A stretch of DNA of 64,000 nt from Brevibacterium ravenspurgense (GCF_001584615.1 NZ_LQQC01000010.1:744001-808000); one strand, 5' to 3'; numbered from the stretch's first letter, positions 8,817 to 20,430 are shown. The notes: generated by a model not told the origin, from the sequence alone. Translations and numbers: made by a program.

Positions 8817-9860
8817 TCAGCCGGCAGTCGGTTCGCCCACGTTTGCAGCGGTGTGCAGCACCGCCCGCTTTGCCCGGCGTGCGCGATTGCCGGCGTGAAT
8901 CGAATCCGCACCGATGAGTGCGACCGTCACCCAGATGATGATGAAGCCCCACCACTGTCCGCGCGACATGTGTTCACCGAAGATCAGCAGTGCGGTGAGG
9001 AACTGCAAGGTCGGGGTGATGTACTGCATCATGCCAACCCAGCTGAGCGGAATCCGGCGTGTGGCCGCAGAGAACAGCAGCAGGGGAATGGCGGTGATCG
9101 GTCCCATGAGTACAAGCAGGACGGTGTGCCAGGCGCCTTCCGTCGTGAAAGTGCCGAGCCCTTGTGATTCCACGACAGCGAGCATGGCGATGCTGGGGAG
9201 CGTGAGGATGAAGGACTCGATTGTCAGGCCCTCGAGTGCGCCGACGCGGGAACCGACCTTGGACTTCACAAGACCGTAGAGGCCGAAGCTGACGGCTACT
9301 GCCAGGCCCAGCCAGGGCACGATGCCCTCGGAGATTGTGATCACGAGAACCGAGACGAGCCCCAGTCCCATTGCGGCCCACTGCAGGGGCCGCAGGCGCT
9401 CACGCAGGAAGATGATGCCAAGCGCCACTGTGATCAGCGGGTTGATGTAGTAGCCGAGCGCGACTTCTGTCACGCGGCCGGCTTGTACGCCGAGGATGAA
9501 CACCAGCCAGTTGATGCCTACAAAAAGAGATGCGGCTGCCAGAGTGCCGAAGATCTTCGGTTTGCTCGCAAGCTTCCACGTGCGTCCTAGACCGCGGGCA
9601 AAAACCAGCAGCAACGTGCAGAACACCAAGCACCAGATGATCCGGTGGGCCAGGATTTCGAAGGCACCTGCCGGGGCGGCTGCCGCGAATATGAGCGGCA
9701 TGCTTCCCCAGAACAGGTATCCGCCGATGCCCAGAATGAGCCCATCGCGGCGGCGGCGCGCTTCGTCAAGGGGAAGCTCTGTGCTCGCGGTGGACGCGCT
9801 GCTGGCAGGCGTCGTTGCCGCAGTGGCCTGAATCGGTGAAGAAGCTGAGTCGTCGGTCAC
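8817..9860 (-). CDS. rarD: EamA-family transporter, RarD type
   Basis: 347 residues with about ten hydrophobic helices after a 35-residue Ser/Thr/Ala-rich cytosolic tail. The run GLILGIGGYLFWGSMPLIF, LAHRIIWCLVFC and the late PLSWVGMMQYITPTLQF match RarD proteins of the drug/metabolite superfamily. Substrate is unknown. Start is GTG at 9860. TACACT lies exactly 7 nt upstream and no SD is present, indicating a leaderless mRNA. It is convergent with the polyprenyl synthase gene, with only 35 bp between. Confidence 0.9.
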   Translation of the reverse strand: MTDDSASSPIQATAATTPASSASTASTELPLDEARRRRDGLILGIGGYLFWGSMPLIFAAAAPAGAFEILAHRIIWCLVFCTLLLVFARGLGRTWKLASKPKIFGTLAAASLFVGINWLVFILGVQAGRVTEVALGYYINPLITVALGIIFLRERLRPLQWAAMGLGLVSVLVITISEGIVPWLGLAVAVSFGLYGLVKSKVGSRVGALEGLTIESFILTLPSIAMLAVVESQGLGTFTTEGAWHTVLLVLMGPITAIPLLLFSAATRRIPLSWVGMMQYITPTLQFLTALLIFGEHMSRGQWWGFIIIWVTVALIGADSIHAGNRARRAKRAVLHTAANVGEPTAG

Positions 9861-9867
9861 ATTCGCG

Positions 9868-9873
9868 AGTGTA
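9868..9873 (-). promoter_or_regulatory. -10 element of rarD (leaderless)
   Basis: TACACT on the minus strand followed by CGCGAAT and then the GTG start. The 7-nt spacing places the transcription start on the start codon. Confidence 0.55.
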
Positions 9874-9920
9874 GACCCGCACGTGGATGGGAAAGCAAGT
9901 ATTCCTTAATAGAGCACAGC

Positions 9921-9949
9921 TTCATTTCCTAAATCGCGGTGCGTACAAT
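9921..9949 (+). promoter_or_regulatory. Promoter of the ferredoxin-NADP reductase gene
   Basis: TTCATT (9921-9926) and TACAAT (9944-9949) are separated by 17 bp. The TTG start is 30 nt further on with an AGGTGA SD. The -10 is strong and the -35 weak. Confidence 0.5.
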
Positions 9950-9979
9950 TGACGGTCGGATATAGGGAAAGGTGATACT

Positions 9980-11368
9980 TTGAGTCGTCCTCTGCGCTTG
10001 GCCATTGTCGGTGCTGGTCCGGCGGGTATCTACGCCGCTGATCTCATGACCAAAGAAGAACGTGACTTCGATGTCAGCATCGATCTTTTCGAGCGCCTGC
10101 CGGCGCCCTTCGGTCTTGTTCGCTACGGTGTCGCACCCGACCACCCCCGCATCAAAGGCATCACGAACGCGCTCATCCGCGTAATGGACCGCCACCAGCT
10201 GCGCCTGTTCGGCAATGTCGACTATGGCACGGACATCACGCTGGAGGAACTGCAGGAGCACTACGACGCGGTCATCTTCTCCACCGGCTGCTTCATCGAC
10301 ACGAAGCTGCCGATCCCCGGTGTGGACCTTCCACGGTCCTACGGTGCCGCAGAGTTCGTCAACTGGTACGACTCCCACCCGGACGTGTCACAGGAATGGC
10401 CGCTGGAAGCTGAAAAGGTCGCCGTCATCGGCAACGGAAACGTCGCTCTGGACGTTGCGCGCATCCTCGCCAAGCAGGCTGATGACCTCCTGTCGACAGA
10501 GATTCCCGACCACGTGTACGAAGGTCTGAAGAAGAGTGCTGTCACCGACGTGCACATCTTCGGCCGTCGCGGTCCGGCGCAGGCGAAGTTCACCCCGCTG
10601 GAAATCCGCGAACTCGGTCAGGCGGACGACGTCGACATTGTGGTGTACCCGGAGGACTTCGAATTCGACGAAGGCTCCATGGAGGCCATCCGCACATCCA
10701 ACCAGGTCAAACAGGTCACCAAAACCCTCACCGACTTCACACTGCGCGAAGACACCGGCGCTAAGCGCCGCCTACACCTGCACTTCCTGGAAGCTCCGGT
10801 CGAAATCGTCGGCGACGAAGAAGACGGTGTGACAGCCCTGCGCACGGAGCGTCAGGAACTCGACGGATCCGGCGGTGTCAACGGCACCGGCAAGACCACC
10901 GACTGGCCGATGGACGCCGTGTACCGCGCGGTCGGGTACTTCGGCACCAAGCTGCCGGAGCTGCCGTTTGATGAGCGCCGGGGTGTCATCACGAACATCG
11001 AAGGCCGCGTCATCGACGGTGAATCAATGGCCACCGCCCAGGCGGAAGACCACATTCCCGGCCTGTACACCACCGGTTGGATCAAGCGCGGTCCGGTCGG
11101 CCTGATCGGCCACACGAAGGGTGATGCCCTGGAGACCATCGGCCACATCATCGAAGACTACGAAGCAGGCCGCCTGCCCCAGCCGGCGAAGCCGGAAGAA
11201 GACGCGATTGTCGACCTGCTGGCCGACAAGGGCATCGACTACATCGACTGGGAGGGCTACCACCGCATTGAGGCTGCCGAAAAGGCCGCCGGTGAACCTC
11301 ACGGCCGTGAGCGCATCAAGCTGGCCACACGCCAGGCAATGGTCGACGCGGCCAAGAAGATGGCCTAG
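9980..11368 (+). CDS. FprA-like ferredoxin/adrenodoxin-NADP+ reductase
   Basis: 462 residues. The FAD motif AIVGAGPAGIYAADLM is at the N-terminus and an NADP-type motif VAVIGNGNVALDVARIL near residue 155. FGRRGPAQAKFTPLEIREL and GPVGLIGHTKGDALET are typical of the adrenodoxin reductase/FprA group (mycobacterial FprA, FprB). It transfers electrons between NADPH and ferredoxin. Start is TTG with SD AGGTGA 7 nt upstream. It is monocistronic, ending at a strong palindromic terminator shared with yajQ. Confidence 0.93.
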   Translation: MSRPLRLAIVGAGPAGIYAADLMTKEERDFDVSIDLFERLPAPFGLVRYGVAPDHPRIKGITNALIRVMDRHQLRLFGNVDYGTDITLEELQEHYDAVIFSTGCFIDTKLPIPGVDLPRSYGAAEFVNWYDSHPDVSQEWPLEAEKVAVIGNGNVALDVARILAKQADDLLSTEIPDHVYEGLKKSAVTDVHIFGRRGPAQAKFTPLEIRELGQADDVDIVVYPEDFEFDEGSMEAIRTSNQVKQVTKTLTDFTLREDTGAKRRLHLHFLEAPVEIVGDEEDGVTALRTERQELDGSGGVNGTGKTTDWPMDAVYRAVGYFGTKLPELPFDERRGVITNIEGRVIDGESMATAQAEDHIPGLYTTGWIKRGPVGLIGHTKGDALETIGHIIEDYEAGRLPQPAKPEEDAIVDLLADKGIDYIDWEGYHRIEAAEKAAGEPHGRERIKLATRQAMVDAAKKMA

Positions 11369-11385
11369 TTCAGACCAGATTTCCC

Positions 11386-11429
11386 GAACACAGAGGGCGA
11401 GGCGGAATTCCGCCTCGCCCTCAGTGTTC
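11386..11429. terminator. Bidirectional terminator between fpr-like gene and yajQ
   Basis: A 44-bp palindrome centred between 11407 and 11408. Twenty-one of 22 bp pair, with a single A/A mismatch. The inner arm is GAGGGCGAGGCGGAA. It lies exactly between convergent stops. Confidence 0.75.
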
Positions 11430-11467
11430 CGGCTGCCGGTGGCGCGGCTTGCGCTCACCTGGAACCG

Positions 11468-11956
11468 TCAGCGGTAGTTGACGAACTGCAGGTCGACGTC
11501 GAGGTCCTTGCCCTTGAGCAGAGCGATGACAGCCTGAAGATCGTCGCGCTTCTTTGAGGAGACGCGCAGTTCGTCGCCCTGGATCTGCGGCTTGACGCCC
11601 TTGGGGCCTTCCTCGCGGATGATCTTGGAGATCTCCTTCGCGGTCTTCTGTTCGATGCCCTCCTTAATGGCCGCTTCGATCCGGTACTCCTTGCCGGACG
11701 CAAAGGGATCGCCGGCATCGAGCGACGTCAGCGAAATGCCGCGGCGGACCAGTTTGGACTGGAAGACGTCGAGAACAGCCAAAACGCGCTCTTCCGAATT
11801 GGCCTTCATGAGGACCTTTTCGCCAGACCACTCGATTGAGGGGTCCACACCCTTGAAGTCGTAGCGGGAGTGGATTTCCTTCGCCGCCTGGTTGAGAGCG
11901 TTGTCCGCTTCCTGCTTGTCGACCTTGCTGACAATGTCAAAGCTTGAATCAGCCAT
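11468..11956 (-). CDS. YajQ-family nucleotide-binding protein
   Basis: 162 residues, full length for the family, starting [20 protein letters not shown]. The [15 protein letters not shown] and FVNYR-ending blocks are diagnostic. In Xanthomonas a homologue binds cyclic di-GMP and controls transcription; in other bacteria RNA or nucleotide binding has been suggested. A strong SD (AGGAGG) precedes the ATG and a TAGACT -10 lies at 11990-11995. Confidence 0.93.
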   Translation of the reverse strand: MADSSFDIVSKVDKQEADNALNQAAKEIHSRYDFKGVDPSIEWSGEKVLMKANSEERVLAVLDVFQSKLVRRGISLTSLDAGDPFASGKEYRIEAAIKEGIEQKTAKEISKIIREEGPKGVKPQIQGDELRVSSKKRDDLQAVIALLKGKDLDVDLQFVNYR

Positions 11957-11989
11957 CAGTGCCTCCTAGTTCGTCAACGAATCGACCAC

Positions 11990-11995
11990 AGTCTA
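11990..11995 (-). promoter_or_regulatory. -10-like element of yajQ
   Basis: TAGACT on the minus strand, about 34 nt before the yajQ ATG and just downstream of the preceding gene's stop. Matches the recurrent -10 of the window. Confidence 0.4.
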
Positions 11996-11999
11996 AGCG

Positions 12000-14521
<2,522 letters not shown>

Positions 14522-14522
<1 letters not shown>

Positions 14523-15313
14523 TGTTCACGCAGTTCCTGCGGGACCGGGGCATTGACAGGGTGCCCGGCCGAGGCGGTAAGCCCTGGGCGATTGCGCACA
14601 GGGGCTATTCGGGGGCGGTTCCCGAGAACACGATGGCCGCAATCGATGCTGCGCGTGCTCTTGAAGCCGACTTCATTGAGATCGATGTGCACTTGAGTGC
14701 TGACGGCACCCCGCTGGTGCTGCACGACCCCACGCTGAACCGCACCACTGACGCGTCCGGTGCTGTTGCGAACCTGTCGGATGAGCAGATCTCTTTGGCC
14801 GATGCTGGATCGTGGCTTGGTCCGGGTTTTGCCGGGCAGCGGATTCCGCATTTGGATGCTGTTCTGTACAGCATGTCTTTCCGAGGCGGCTGGCTGCTGC
14901 TGGAATTGAAGGGCGACTGGGAGGCCGGGGGAGTAGCCGCTGTCGTCGACCTGATCACCCAGCACGGGATGGCAGACCGCGTGGTTCTGCAGAGCTTTTC
15001 GCAGCACACCCTGCACAACTGTCAGGCGATCGCCGGGCACATTCCGCGGATTCTTCTGCGGGTGGTGCCGAAAGAGGGCGATGTCGAGCTTGTGCAGCGC
15101 CTTGAGGGGATCGGCTACGCGCCGTCGTTCCGCGGCTTCAAATCGCGCCGTGAACTGGTTGAGGAGATCCGCGAACTTGACCTGTGCGTCAATGTGCACA
15201 CGGTTGACGCTCCCGAAGGCTGGGATGCGCTTCTGTCGGCTGGTGTCAGCGGGATCATCACGAACCAGTTGGGACGCCTGCAGGGCTATCTGACCGCGAA
15301 GTTTGACGTGTGA
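14522..15313 (+). CDS. Glycerophosphodiester phosphodiesterase family protein
   Basis: 263 residues, GDPD TIM barrel. AIAHRGYSGAVPENT (His26, Arg27, Glu35), DFIEIDVHLSADG (Glu53, Asp55) and PLVLHDPTLNRTT (His68) are the catalytic and metal-binding residues. No signal peptide, so cytosolic hydrolysis of glycerophosphodiesters is likely. ATG at 14522 overlaps the gdhA TGA by one base, with GGGGTGG upstream; a GTG at 14519 is also in frame. Coupling to gdhA is clear from the overlap, although a functional link is not obvious. Confidence 0.92.
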
Positions 15314-15368
15314 GCCGCCGGGTCAGCGCCTGTGACGAAGGTCTCGGTCTAATCCCTCTGCGCGGATT

Positions 15369-15396
15369 TTGCATTCGCGATTCTGATGTGTAAAGT
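15369..15396 (+). promoter_or_regulatory. Promoter of the tRNA-Thr/tRNA-Met unit
   Basis: TTGCAT (15369-15374), 16-bp spacer, TAAAGT (15391-15396). It lies 11 nt before the mature tRNA-Thr 5' end. Confidence 0.6.
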
Positions 15397-15407
15397 TAGT
15401 TCCCGTT

Positions 15408-15480
15408 GCCCCAATAGCTCAGTCGGCAGAGCGTTTCCATGGTAAGGAAAAGGTCAAGGGTTCGATTCCCTTTTGGGGCT
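15408..15480 (+). tRNA. tRNA-Thr (GGT)
   Basis: 73-nt cloverleaf. Acceptor GCCCCAA pairs with TTGGGGC, discriminator T. The anticodon arm TTTCC-ATGGTAA-GGAAA gives GGT. T-loop TTCGATT. CCA not encoded. Confidence 0.97.
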
Positions 15481-15506
15481 CTGGTGTAGTCACCGCGCTG
15501 CACTGT

Positions 15507-15580
15507 GGCGGGGTAGCTCAGGTGGTTAGAGCGCACGACTCATAATCGTGAGGTCGCGGGATCGAGCCCCGCTCCCGCTA
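15507..15580 (+). tRNA. tRNA-Met (CAT), elongator type
   Basis: 74-nt cloverleaf GGCGGGGTAGCTCAG...CCCGCTA with anticodon CAT in loop CTCATAA. A G-T pair at 1-72 matches actinobacterial elongator Met tRNAs; lysidine-type tRNA-Ile is less likely. CCA not encoded. 26 nt after tRNA-Thr. Confidence 0.95.
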
Positions 15581-15587
15581 CTTGTCT

Positions 15588-15622
15588 AAGGCTTCCAGCA
15601 GATTTCTGTTGGAAGCCTTTTT
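15588..15622 (+). terminator. Intrinsic terminator after the tRNA pair
   Basis: AAGGCTTCCAGCAG, loop ATTT, CTGTTGGAAGCC then TTTTT. Twelve of 13 stem positions pair. Confidence 0.85.
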
Positions 15623-15693
15623 CTATGCCCGAACGCGGGATGACGCGTGTGCCGCACACGGGCCGGTGTGCTTTCTGTGCCACCAAGACCGCC

Positions 15694-15699
15694 TAGACT
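15694..15699 (+). promoter_or_regulatory. -10 of the HadA-HadB-murB operon
   Basis: TAGACT, 24 nt before the ATG and upstream of a strong SD (GAGGAGG). A poor CTTTCT sits 17 bp upstream. Confidence 0.45.
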
Positions 15700-15723
15700 T
15701 GATCCCTGAACGAGGAGGAAACT

Positions 15724-16173
15724 ATGGCAGTCAACACCGAGCTGCAGGGTGCCGAATACCGCCTTCCGCAGCCGTACGTGGTTTCACGCGAAGCCATCGC
15801 CGAATTCGCCCGCGCCACAGGCGCCGAACACCCGGCCCACACAGACATAGACGCGGCTCGGGCCGCCGGATACGCCGACCTTGTCGCCCCGCCGACCTTC
15901 GCGGTCATCCCAGCTCAGCGCTCAGAACAGCGCTACATCTCCGATGAAAACTCCGGCATCGACTTTTCGCGCGTAGTCCACGGCGGAGAGCAGTTCACCT
16001 ACAGCCGGCCGATCGTCGCCGGCGACGAACTCGAATGCGTCACCCACGTCGACGGCCTGCGCGAAGCCGGCGGTCACGCCATGATCACCACCCGAACCGA
16101 GCTCACCGCAGCGGGCGACCACGTCGCCACCGTGACCTCGACCATTGTTGTACGAGGAGGCGACGATGACTGA
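15724..16173 (+). CDS. HadA-like MaoC (FAS1-like) dehydratase subunit
   Basis: 149 residues, N-terminal MaoC/FAS1-type hot-dog fold (UPF0336 group). TGAEHPAHTD and YADLVAPPTFAVI match mycobacterial HadA/HadC subunits, which pair with catalytic HadB to dehydrate 3-hydroxyacyl-ACP. The subunit lacks the complete catalytic Asp/His set of MaoC and probably binds the acyl chain. Strong SD GAGGAGG. Its last 8 nt overlap the HadB-like gene. There is no rpmG upstream and no HadC downstream. Confidence 0.85.
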   Translation: MAVNTELQGAEYRLPQPYVVSREAIAEFARATGAEHPAHTDIDAARAAGYADLVAPPTFAVIPAQRSEQRYISDENSGIDFSRVVHGGEQFTYSRPIVAGDELECVTHVDGLREAGGHAMITTRTELTAAGDHVATVTSTIVVRGGDDD

Positions 16174-16624
16174 CACCTCGAAAGCTCCGGTCCTGACAGA
16201 ACTCGAAGTCGGCCAGGAAGTGCTCAGCCGCACCATCCCGATTTCACGAGCAGACCTGGTCCGCTACGCGGGAGCCTCCGGCGACTACAACACCATCCAC
16301 TGGAACGAACGCTTCGCAAAAGAAGTCGGCCTGCCCAACGTGATCGCACACGGCATGCTCACCATGGCGCTGGCTGTCGGACCCATCACCCAGTGGGCCG
16401 GCAGCCCGTGTGCCGTCATCGACTACCGCACGCGCTTCACCAAGCCCGTCGTAGTGCCTGACGCCGAAAACGGATCCCCGGAACAGCCCACAGTTGAACT
16501 CGCAGTCACAGCGACAGTAGGCGCAGTAGACGAAGACAACGGCACAGTCCGGCTCGACGTCAACGTCACAGCAGAAGACACCTCGGTCCTCGGTCGCACC
16601 CAGGTCAAGGTGCGCCTGGCATGA
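16166..16624 (+). CDS. HadB-like MaoC hydratase/dehydratase
   Basis: 152 residues. GDYNTIHWNERFAKEVG plus NVIAHGMLTMAL is the MaoC hydratase-2 motif with catalytic Asp and His. Likely forms a heterodimer with the preceding HadA-like protein. The ATG at 16166 has SD GAGGAGG inside the upstream gene. The stop overlaps the murB ATG (ATGA), so the three genes look translationally coupled. In mycobacteria the pair serves FAS-II; the substrate here is unknown. Confidence 0.88.
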   Translation: MTDTSKAPVLTELEVGQEVLSRTIPISRADLVRYAGASGDYNTIHWNERFAKEVGLPNVIAHGMLTMALAVGPITQWAGSPCAVIDYRTRFTKPVVVPDAENGSPEQPTVELAVTATVGAVDEDNGTVRLDVNVTAEDTSVLGRTQVKVRLA

Positions 16625-17697
16625 GCACACCCATCAACCTTGCCGAGTACACCACCCTGAGGATCGGCGGCCCCGCTGCCAATGCAGAAATCCTCACCAC
16701 CGAAAACGAACTCGTAGCATTCGCAGACGACTACCGCCTGCAAGACGGGCCCGCACTGCTGGTCGGCGGTGGTTCCAACCTCGTGGTCTCCGATGACGGC
16801 TTTGCAGGTCCCGTGGGCATCATCCGCACGGAAGGCGTCCAACTGGAACGCGGCCGCGGCACCGCGCGCGCAACGGCCCACGCCGGTGAAGACTGGGACA
16901 GCTTCGTCGCCTGGACCATTGAACAGGGCCTCACCGGCCTGGAACCGCTGTCCGGGATACCCGGGTCCGTGGGCGCGACACCCGTGCAGAACGTAGGAGC
17001 CTACGGCGCCGAGGTGTCTTCCACGATCGAATCGGTATACCTTTTCGACCGCGAGTTCGGCCGCACCCTGATTGTGCGCAAAGCAGAGCTCGAATTCGGC
17101 TACCGCACGTCGGTCCTCAAGCGCACAGCGCACCACCACGGACAGCCGCGCTACGTGGTGCTCTCCGTGACCTTCAACCTGCCGAAAGCCAGCGGAACCG
17201 GGGGAGTGCCCATCAAGTACGCCCAGCTGGCCAACACTCTCGGCGTAGAAGTCGGCGACACCGCAAGCCCCACCGCGGTGCGCGAAGCCGTGCTTGAACT
17301 GCGCAGCTCAAAGGGCATGGTGCTCGACGCCGAAGACCACGACACGTGGTCGGCTGGATCGTTCTTCACCAATCCGATCCTCGACGTCGAACAGGTGGCA
17401 CTGCCGGAAGGAGCCCCACGCTATCCGGTCGTGGACCCCAGCACGGGCAAAGACGACCCCTCGGTGGTCAAAACCTCGGCGGCGTGGCTCATTGAGCAGG
17501 CGGGTTTTGCCAAAGGCTTCCGACTCGACGGCTCCAAGGCTGCACTGTCGAGCAAGCACACCCTGGCGCTGACCAACACGGGAGGTGCCCAGGCACAGGA
17601 AATCATCGAACTGGCGCGGCACATCCGCGATGGCGTGCAGGGCCGATTCGGGATCACACTGGTACCCGAACCGAACCTCGTGGGCCTGGAACTGTAG
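16621..17697 (+). CDS. murB: UDP-N-acetylenolpyruvoylglucosamine reductase
   Basis: 358 residues. YTTLRIGGPA and LLVGGGSNLVVSDDGF form the FAD-binding domain, and GIPGSVGATPVQNVGAYGAE the flavin/substrate loop. KGMVLDAEDHDTWSAGSFF contains the catalytic Ser, and the C-terminal HTLALTN block completes the MurB fold. Reduces the enolpyruvyl ether in peptidoglycan precursor synthesis. Its length and lack of the third-domain loop deletion fit type I MurB. ATG overlaps the HadB-like stop by 4 nt. Confidence 0.95.
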   Translation: MSTPINLAEYTTLRIGGPAANAEILTTENELVAFADDYRLQDGPALLVGGGSNLVVSDDGFAGPVGIIRTEGVQLERGRGTARATAHAGEDWDSFVAWTIEQGLTGLEPLSGIPGSVGATPVQNVGAYGAEVSSTIESVYLFDREFGRTLIVRKAELEFGYRTSVLKRTAHHHGQPRYVVLSVTFNLPKASGTGGVPIKYAQLANTLGVEVGDTASPTAVREAVLELRSSKGMVLDAEDHDTWSAGSFFTNPILDVEQVALPEGAPRYPVVDPSTGKDDPSVVKTSAAWLIEQAGFAKGFRLDGSKAALSSKHTLALTNTGGAQAQEIIELARHIRDGVQGRFGITLVPEPNLVGLEL

Positions 17698-17788
17698 GCG
17701 AAAGCCGGTTCAGTTCGACGCGAGCACACCGAACGGCTAATATGTTGTGTCGGTGACGCCCCGTTTCCATCAGCTGCAGCAATGCGGC

Positions 17789-17794
17789 TATGAT
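17789..17794 (+). promoter_or_regulatory. -10 of tRNA-Trp
   Basis: TATGAT, 16 nt before the tRNA 5' end. No clear -35 at 17 bp. Confidence 0.45.
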
Positions 17795-17810
17795 GAACCG
17801 GTGCTCGCTT

Positions 17811-17883
17811 AGGGGTGTGGCGCAATTGGTAGCGCAACGGTCTCCAAAACCGTAGGTTGCAGGTTCGAGTCCTGTCACCCCTG
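17811..17883 (+). tRNA. tRNA-Trp (CCA)
   Basis: 73-nt cloverleaf. AGGGGTG pairs with CACCCCT, discriminator G. Anticodon arm CGGT-CTCCAAA-ACCG gives CCA. Immediately upstream of secE, the usual actinobacterial position. CCA end not encoded. Confidence 0.97.
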
Positions 17884-17946
17884 CTCTTACCCGGCGCGGC
17901 CGGGAAAGCCCGAAGGTCGGGAACGCAGACGGAAGAATGAGGACGA

Positions 17947-18204
17947 GTGGCTGAATCTCAGGCAAACTCCGAAACAGCGCAGAAGAAGCAGGGCTTCTTC
18001 GGCGCCATCATTCAGTTCATTCGCGAAGTCTTCGACCAGCTGAAAAAGGTTGTCACTCCCAGCCGCAAGGAGCTGCTCAACTACACGCTCGTCGTTCTGG
18101 GCTTCGTGGCTCTCATGATGGTGCTTGTGACCATCCTCGACTTCGTGTTCGGCAAACTTGCCGGATTCATCTTCGCGGGCTCGCCGCTGTGGCCGCTCTG
18201 GTAA
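17947..18204 (+). CDS. secE: Preprotein translocase subunit SecE
   Basis: 85 residues: a soluble N-terminal part, an amphipathic helix (FIREVFDQLKKVVTPSRKEL) and one transmembrane helix (YTLVVLGFVALMMVLVTIL). This is the single-TM SecE typical of Gram-positives. GTG start with SD GAGGA. Partner of SecY, encoded about 34.5 kb away in the same window. Confidence 0.95.
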   Translation: MAESQANSETAQKKQGFFGAIIQFIREVFDQLKKVVTPSRKELLNYTLVVLGFVALMMVLVTILDFVFGKLAGFIFAGSPLWPLW

Positions 18205-18270
18205 CACCCAAGTACAGCTGAACCACTGAACACGACCCGCGCCGCCGACCGCGAAAACAAAGGAGAATCG

Positions 18271-18996
18271 GTGTCTGAAAACACTCCGGAAAACGTCGAA
18301 GCCGAACAGGCAGAGAACTTCGACCCCGCAACGGGCGAAATTGCCGACGGCGTGGACGCTGCAGACCAGCAGTCTGCACCGGAAGTCGACCCGTTCGAAG
18401 AGTTCAAATCCGACCTTCGCATGAAGGACGGCGACTGGTACGTCATCCACTCCTACGCGGGCTACGAAAACCGCGTCAAGGTCAACCTGGAAAACCGTGC
18501 GGTATCGCTCAACGCAGAAGACGAAATCTTCGAAATCCAGGTGCCGATGGAAGAAGTCGTCGAAATCAAGAACGGTCAGCGCAAGACCGTTCGCCGCGTG
18601 CGTGTGCCCGGCTACGTGCTCGTTCGCATGGAACTCACTGACGAATCGTGGGGCGTTGTCCGCCACACCCCCGGCGTCACCGGCTTCGTGGGCAACGCGT
18701 ACGACCCGATCCCACTGAGCATCGACGAGGTCGCCGGCATGCTCGCCCCGATCTTCGAAGAACAGCAGGCAGAGGCTGCCAAGGCCGCCGGCGAACAGGC
18801 CGCAGCAGACGGCACGCCCATCGAAACCGAATTCGAAATCGGCGAATCCGTCATGGTCAAGGAAGGCTCCTTCGAAGGCCAGCCTGCAACCATTCAGGAA
18901 ATCCGCCCCGAACAGCAGAAGCTCACGGTTCTTCTGTCGATCTTCGAACGCGACGTTCCCGTGGAGCTCGGCTTCAACCAGGTCTCCAAGCTCTGA
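18271..18996 (+). CDS. nusG: Transcription termination/antitermination factor NusG
   Basis: 241 residues: an acidic N-terminal tail of about 45 residues, the NGN domain ([19 protein letters not shown]) and a KOW domain ([18 protein letters not shown]). The acidic tail is common in actinobacterial NusG. It binds RNA polymerase and links it to ribosomes. GTG start with AAGGAGA SD, 66 nt after secE. Confidence 0.96.
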   Translation: MSENTPENVEAEQAENFDPATGEIADGVDAADQQSAPEVDPFEEFKSDLRMKDGDWYVIHSYAGYENRVKVNLENRAVSLNAEDEIFEIQVPMEEVVEIKNGQRKTVRRVRVPGYVLVRMELTDESWGVVRHTPGVTGFVGNAYDPIPLSIDEVAGMLAPIFEEQQAEAAKAAGEQAAADGTPIETEFEIGESVMVKEGSFEGQPATIQEIRPEQQKLTVLLSIFERDVPVELGFNQVSKL

Positions 18997-19012
18997 TCTT
19001 GTTTTTACGCTG

Positions 19013-19050
19013 AAAGCGGGTGCACGGCTTAACGCCGGGCGCCCGCTTTT
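19013..19050 (+). terminator. Terminator after nusG
   Basis: AAAGCGGG...CCCGCTTTT stem with an imperfect inner stem (GC-GGC / GCC-GGC) and loop TTAAC, ending in a T-run. Confidence 0.7.
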
Positions 19051-19188
19051 GCTTCTGTTGGAAATGGCTGCCCAGCTGAGGCCTATGTGGTGCAGGGCAC
19101 CCGCATTTAACAAAATCGGGCGGGCGTGGAATAATGTTGTGGTTTGGACTCCGTCCGCCCTCATCGGAGCGGACAACCGCGTCCAAAG

Positions 19189-19211
19189 CCCACGGCCCTT
19201 CTGACCGTGGG
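19189..19211 (+). promoter_or_regulatory. Hairpin in the rplK leader
   Basis: CCCACGG and CCGTGGG pair across a 9-nt loop, 26 nt before the rplK ATG. In many bacteria L1 represses the L11-L1 mRNA through a leader or intergenic site; this hairpin is a candidate but its bases were not compared with an L1-site alignment. Confidence 0.35.
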
Positions 19212-19236
19212 AACAACTACCAGATTAAGGACCAAC

Positions 19237-19674
19237 ATGGCACCCAAGAAAAAGGCTGTCGGTCTGATCAAGCTGCAGATCCAGGCGGGCGCTGCTAACC
19301 CGGCACCCCCGGTCGGTCCTGCCCTTGGTCAGCACGGCGTGAACATCATGGAATTCTGCAAGGCCTACAACGCGGCCACAGAATCCATGCGCGGCAACAT
19401 CGTTCCGGTTGAAATCACCGTTTACGAAGACCGCTCGTTCGACTTCATCACCAAGACCCCGCCGGCTGCTCAGCTGATCAAGAAGGCAGCTGGACTGAAG
19501 TCGGGTTCGGCAACCCCGCACACCGTCAAGGTCGGTCACCTGACCGCTGACCAGGTGCGCGAAATCGCCGAAACCAAGATGCCTGACCTCAACGCGAACG
19601 ACATCGACGCCGCATCCAAGATCGTGGCCGGCACCGCTCGTTCCATGGGCATCACCACCGACATCAAGGCCTGA
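19237..19674 (+). CDS. rplK: 50S ribosomal protein L11
   Basis: 145 residues. [23 protein letters not shown] and the C-terminal [11 protein letters not shown] rRNA-binding helix are diagnostic. ATG at 19237 preceded by TTAAGGACC; the frame is open further upstream but lacks conserved sequence. Confidence 0.97.
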   Translation: MAPKKKAVGLIKLQIQAGAANPAPPVGPALGQHGVNIMEFCKAYNAATESMRGNIVPVEITVYEDRSFDFITKTPPAAQLIKKAAGLKSGSATPHTVKVGHLTADQVREIAETKMPDLNANDIDAASKIVAGTARSMGITTDIKA

Positions 19675-19737
19675 TCAGGCATACCCAAACGTGGTAGGGC
19701 CGGCGCGGCCCGCACCACAACTGCAAGGAGATAGCAG

Positions 19738-20430
19738 ATGGCAAAGCGCTCAAAGGCCTACAGGGCCGCAGCCGAAAAGATCGCGGCTGACACTAACTAC
19801 ACCCCGGACCAGGCAGTAGCCCTGGCCAAGGAAACCGCCGTTTCGAAGTTCGACTCGACCGTCGAAGTTGCATTCCGTCTGGGCGTCGACCCCCGCAAGG
19901 CCGACCAGATGGTGCGCGGCACCGTGAACCTCCCGCACGGCACCGGTAAGACCGCTACGGTCCTGGTGTTCGCAGCCGGAGACCGTGCTGAAGCTGCCCG
20001 TGAAGCAGGTGCTGACTACGTCGGCTCCGATGACCTGCTGGAAAAGGTGGCCGGAGGCTTCACTGACTTCGACGCTGCTGTTGCAACCCCGGACATGATG
20101 GGCAAGGTCGGCCGTCTGGGTAAGGTTCTGGGTCCCCGCGGACTCATGCCGAACCCCAAGACCGGCACCGTCACCATGGACGTCGCAAAGGCTGTCCAGG
20201 ACATCAAGGGCGGCAAGATTGAGTTCCGTGTTGACAAGCACGCGAACCTGCACTTCATCATCGGCAAGGCTTCGTTCTCGGAAGACCAGCTGCGCGACAA
20301 CTTCGCAGCCGCTGTCGAAGAGATCGCACGTCTGAAGCCATCGTCCTCCAAGGGTCGCTACGTCACCAAGGCGACGCTCACCACGACCAACGGTCCGGCC
20401 ATCCCGCTGGACGTTGCCTCCCTGCGCTGA
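19738..20430 (+). CDS. rplA: 50S ribosomal protein L1
   Basis: 230 residues. [15 protein letters not shown] start, then [26 protein letters not shown] and [15 protein letters not shown]. Binds 23S rRNA at the L1 stalk and, as in E. coli, may repress its own mRNA. SD AAGGAG 8 nt before ATG. Confidence 0.97.
   Translation: MAKRSKAYRAAAEKIAADTNYTPDQAVALAKETAVSKFDSTVEVAFRLGVDPRKADQMVRGTVNLPHGTGKTATVLVFAAGDRAEAAREAGADYVGSDDLLEKVAGGFTDFDAAVATPDMMGKVGRLGKVLGPRGLMPNPKTGTVTMDVAKAVQDIKGGKIEFRVDKHANLHFIIGKASFSEDQLRDNFAAAVEEIARLKPSSSKGRYVTKATLTTTNGPAIPLDVASLR

Noticed and set aside
15507-15580. tRNA-Ile2 (lysidine CAT)
   Set aside because: Acceptor GGCGGGG and body sequence match elongator tRNA-Met of Actinobacteria better.
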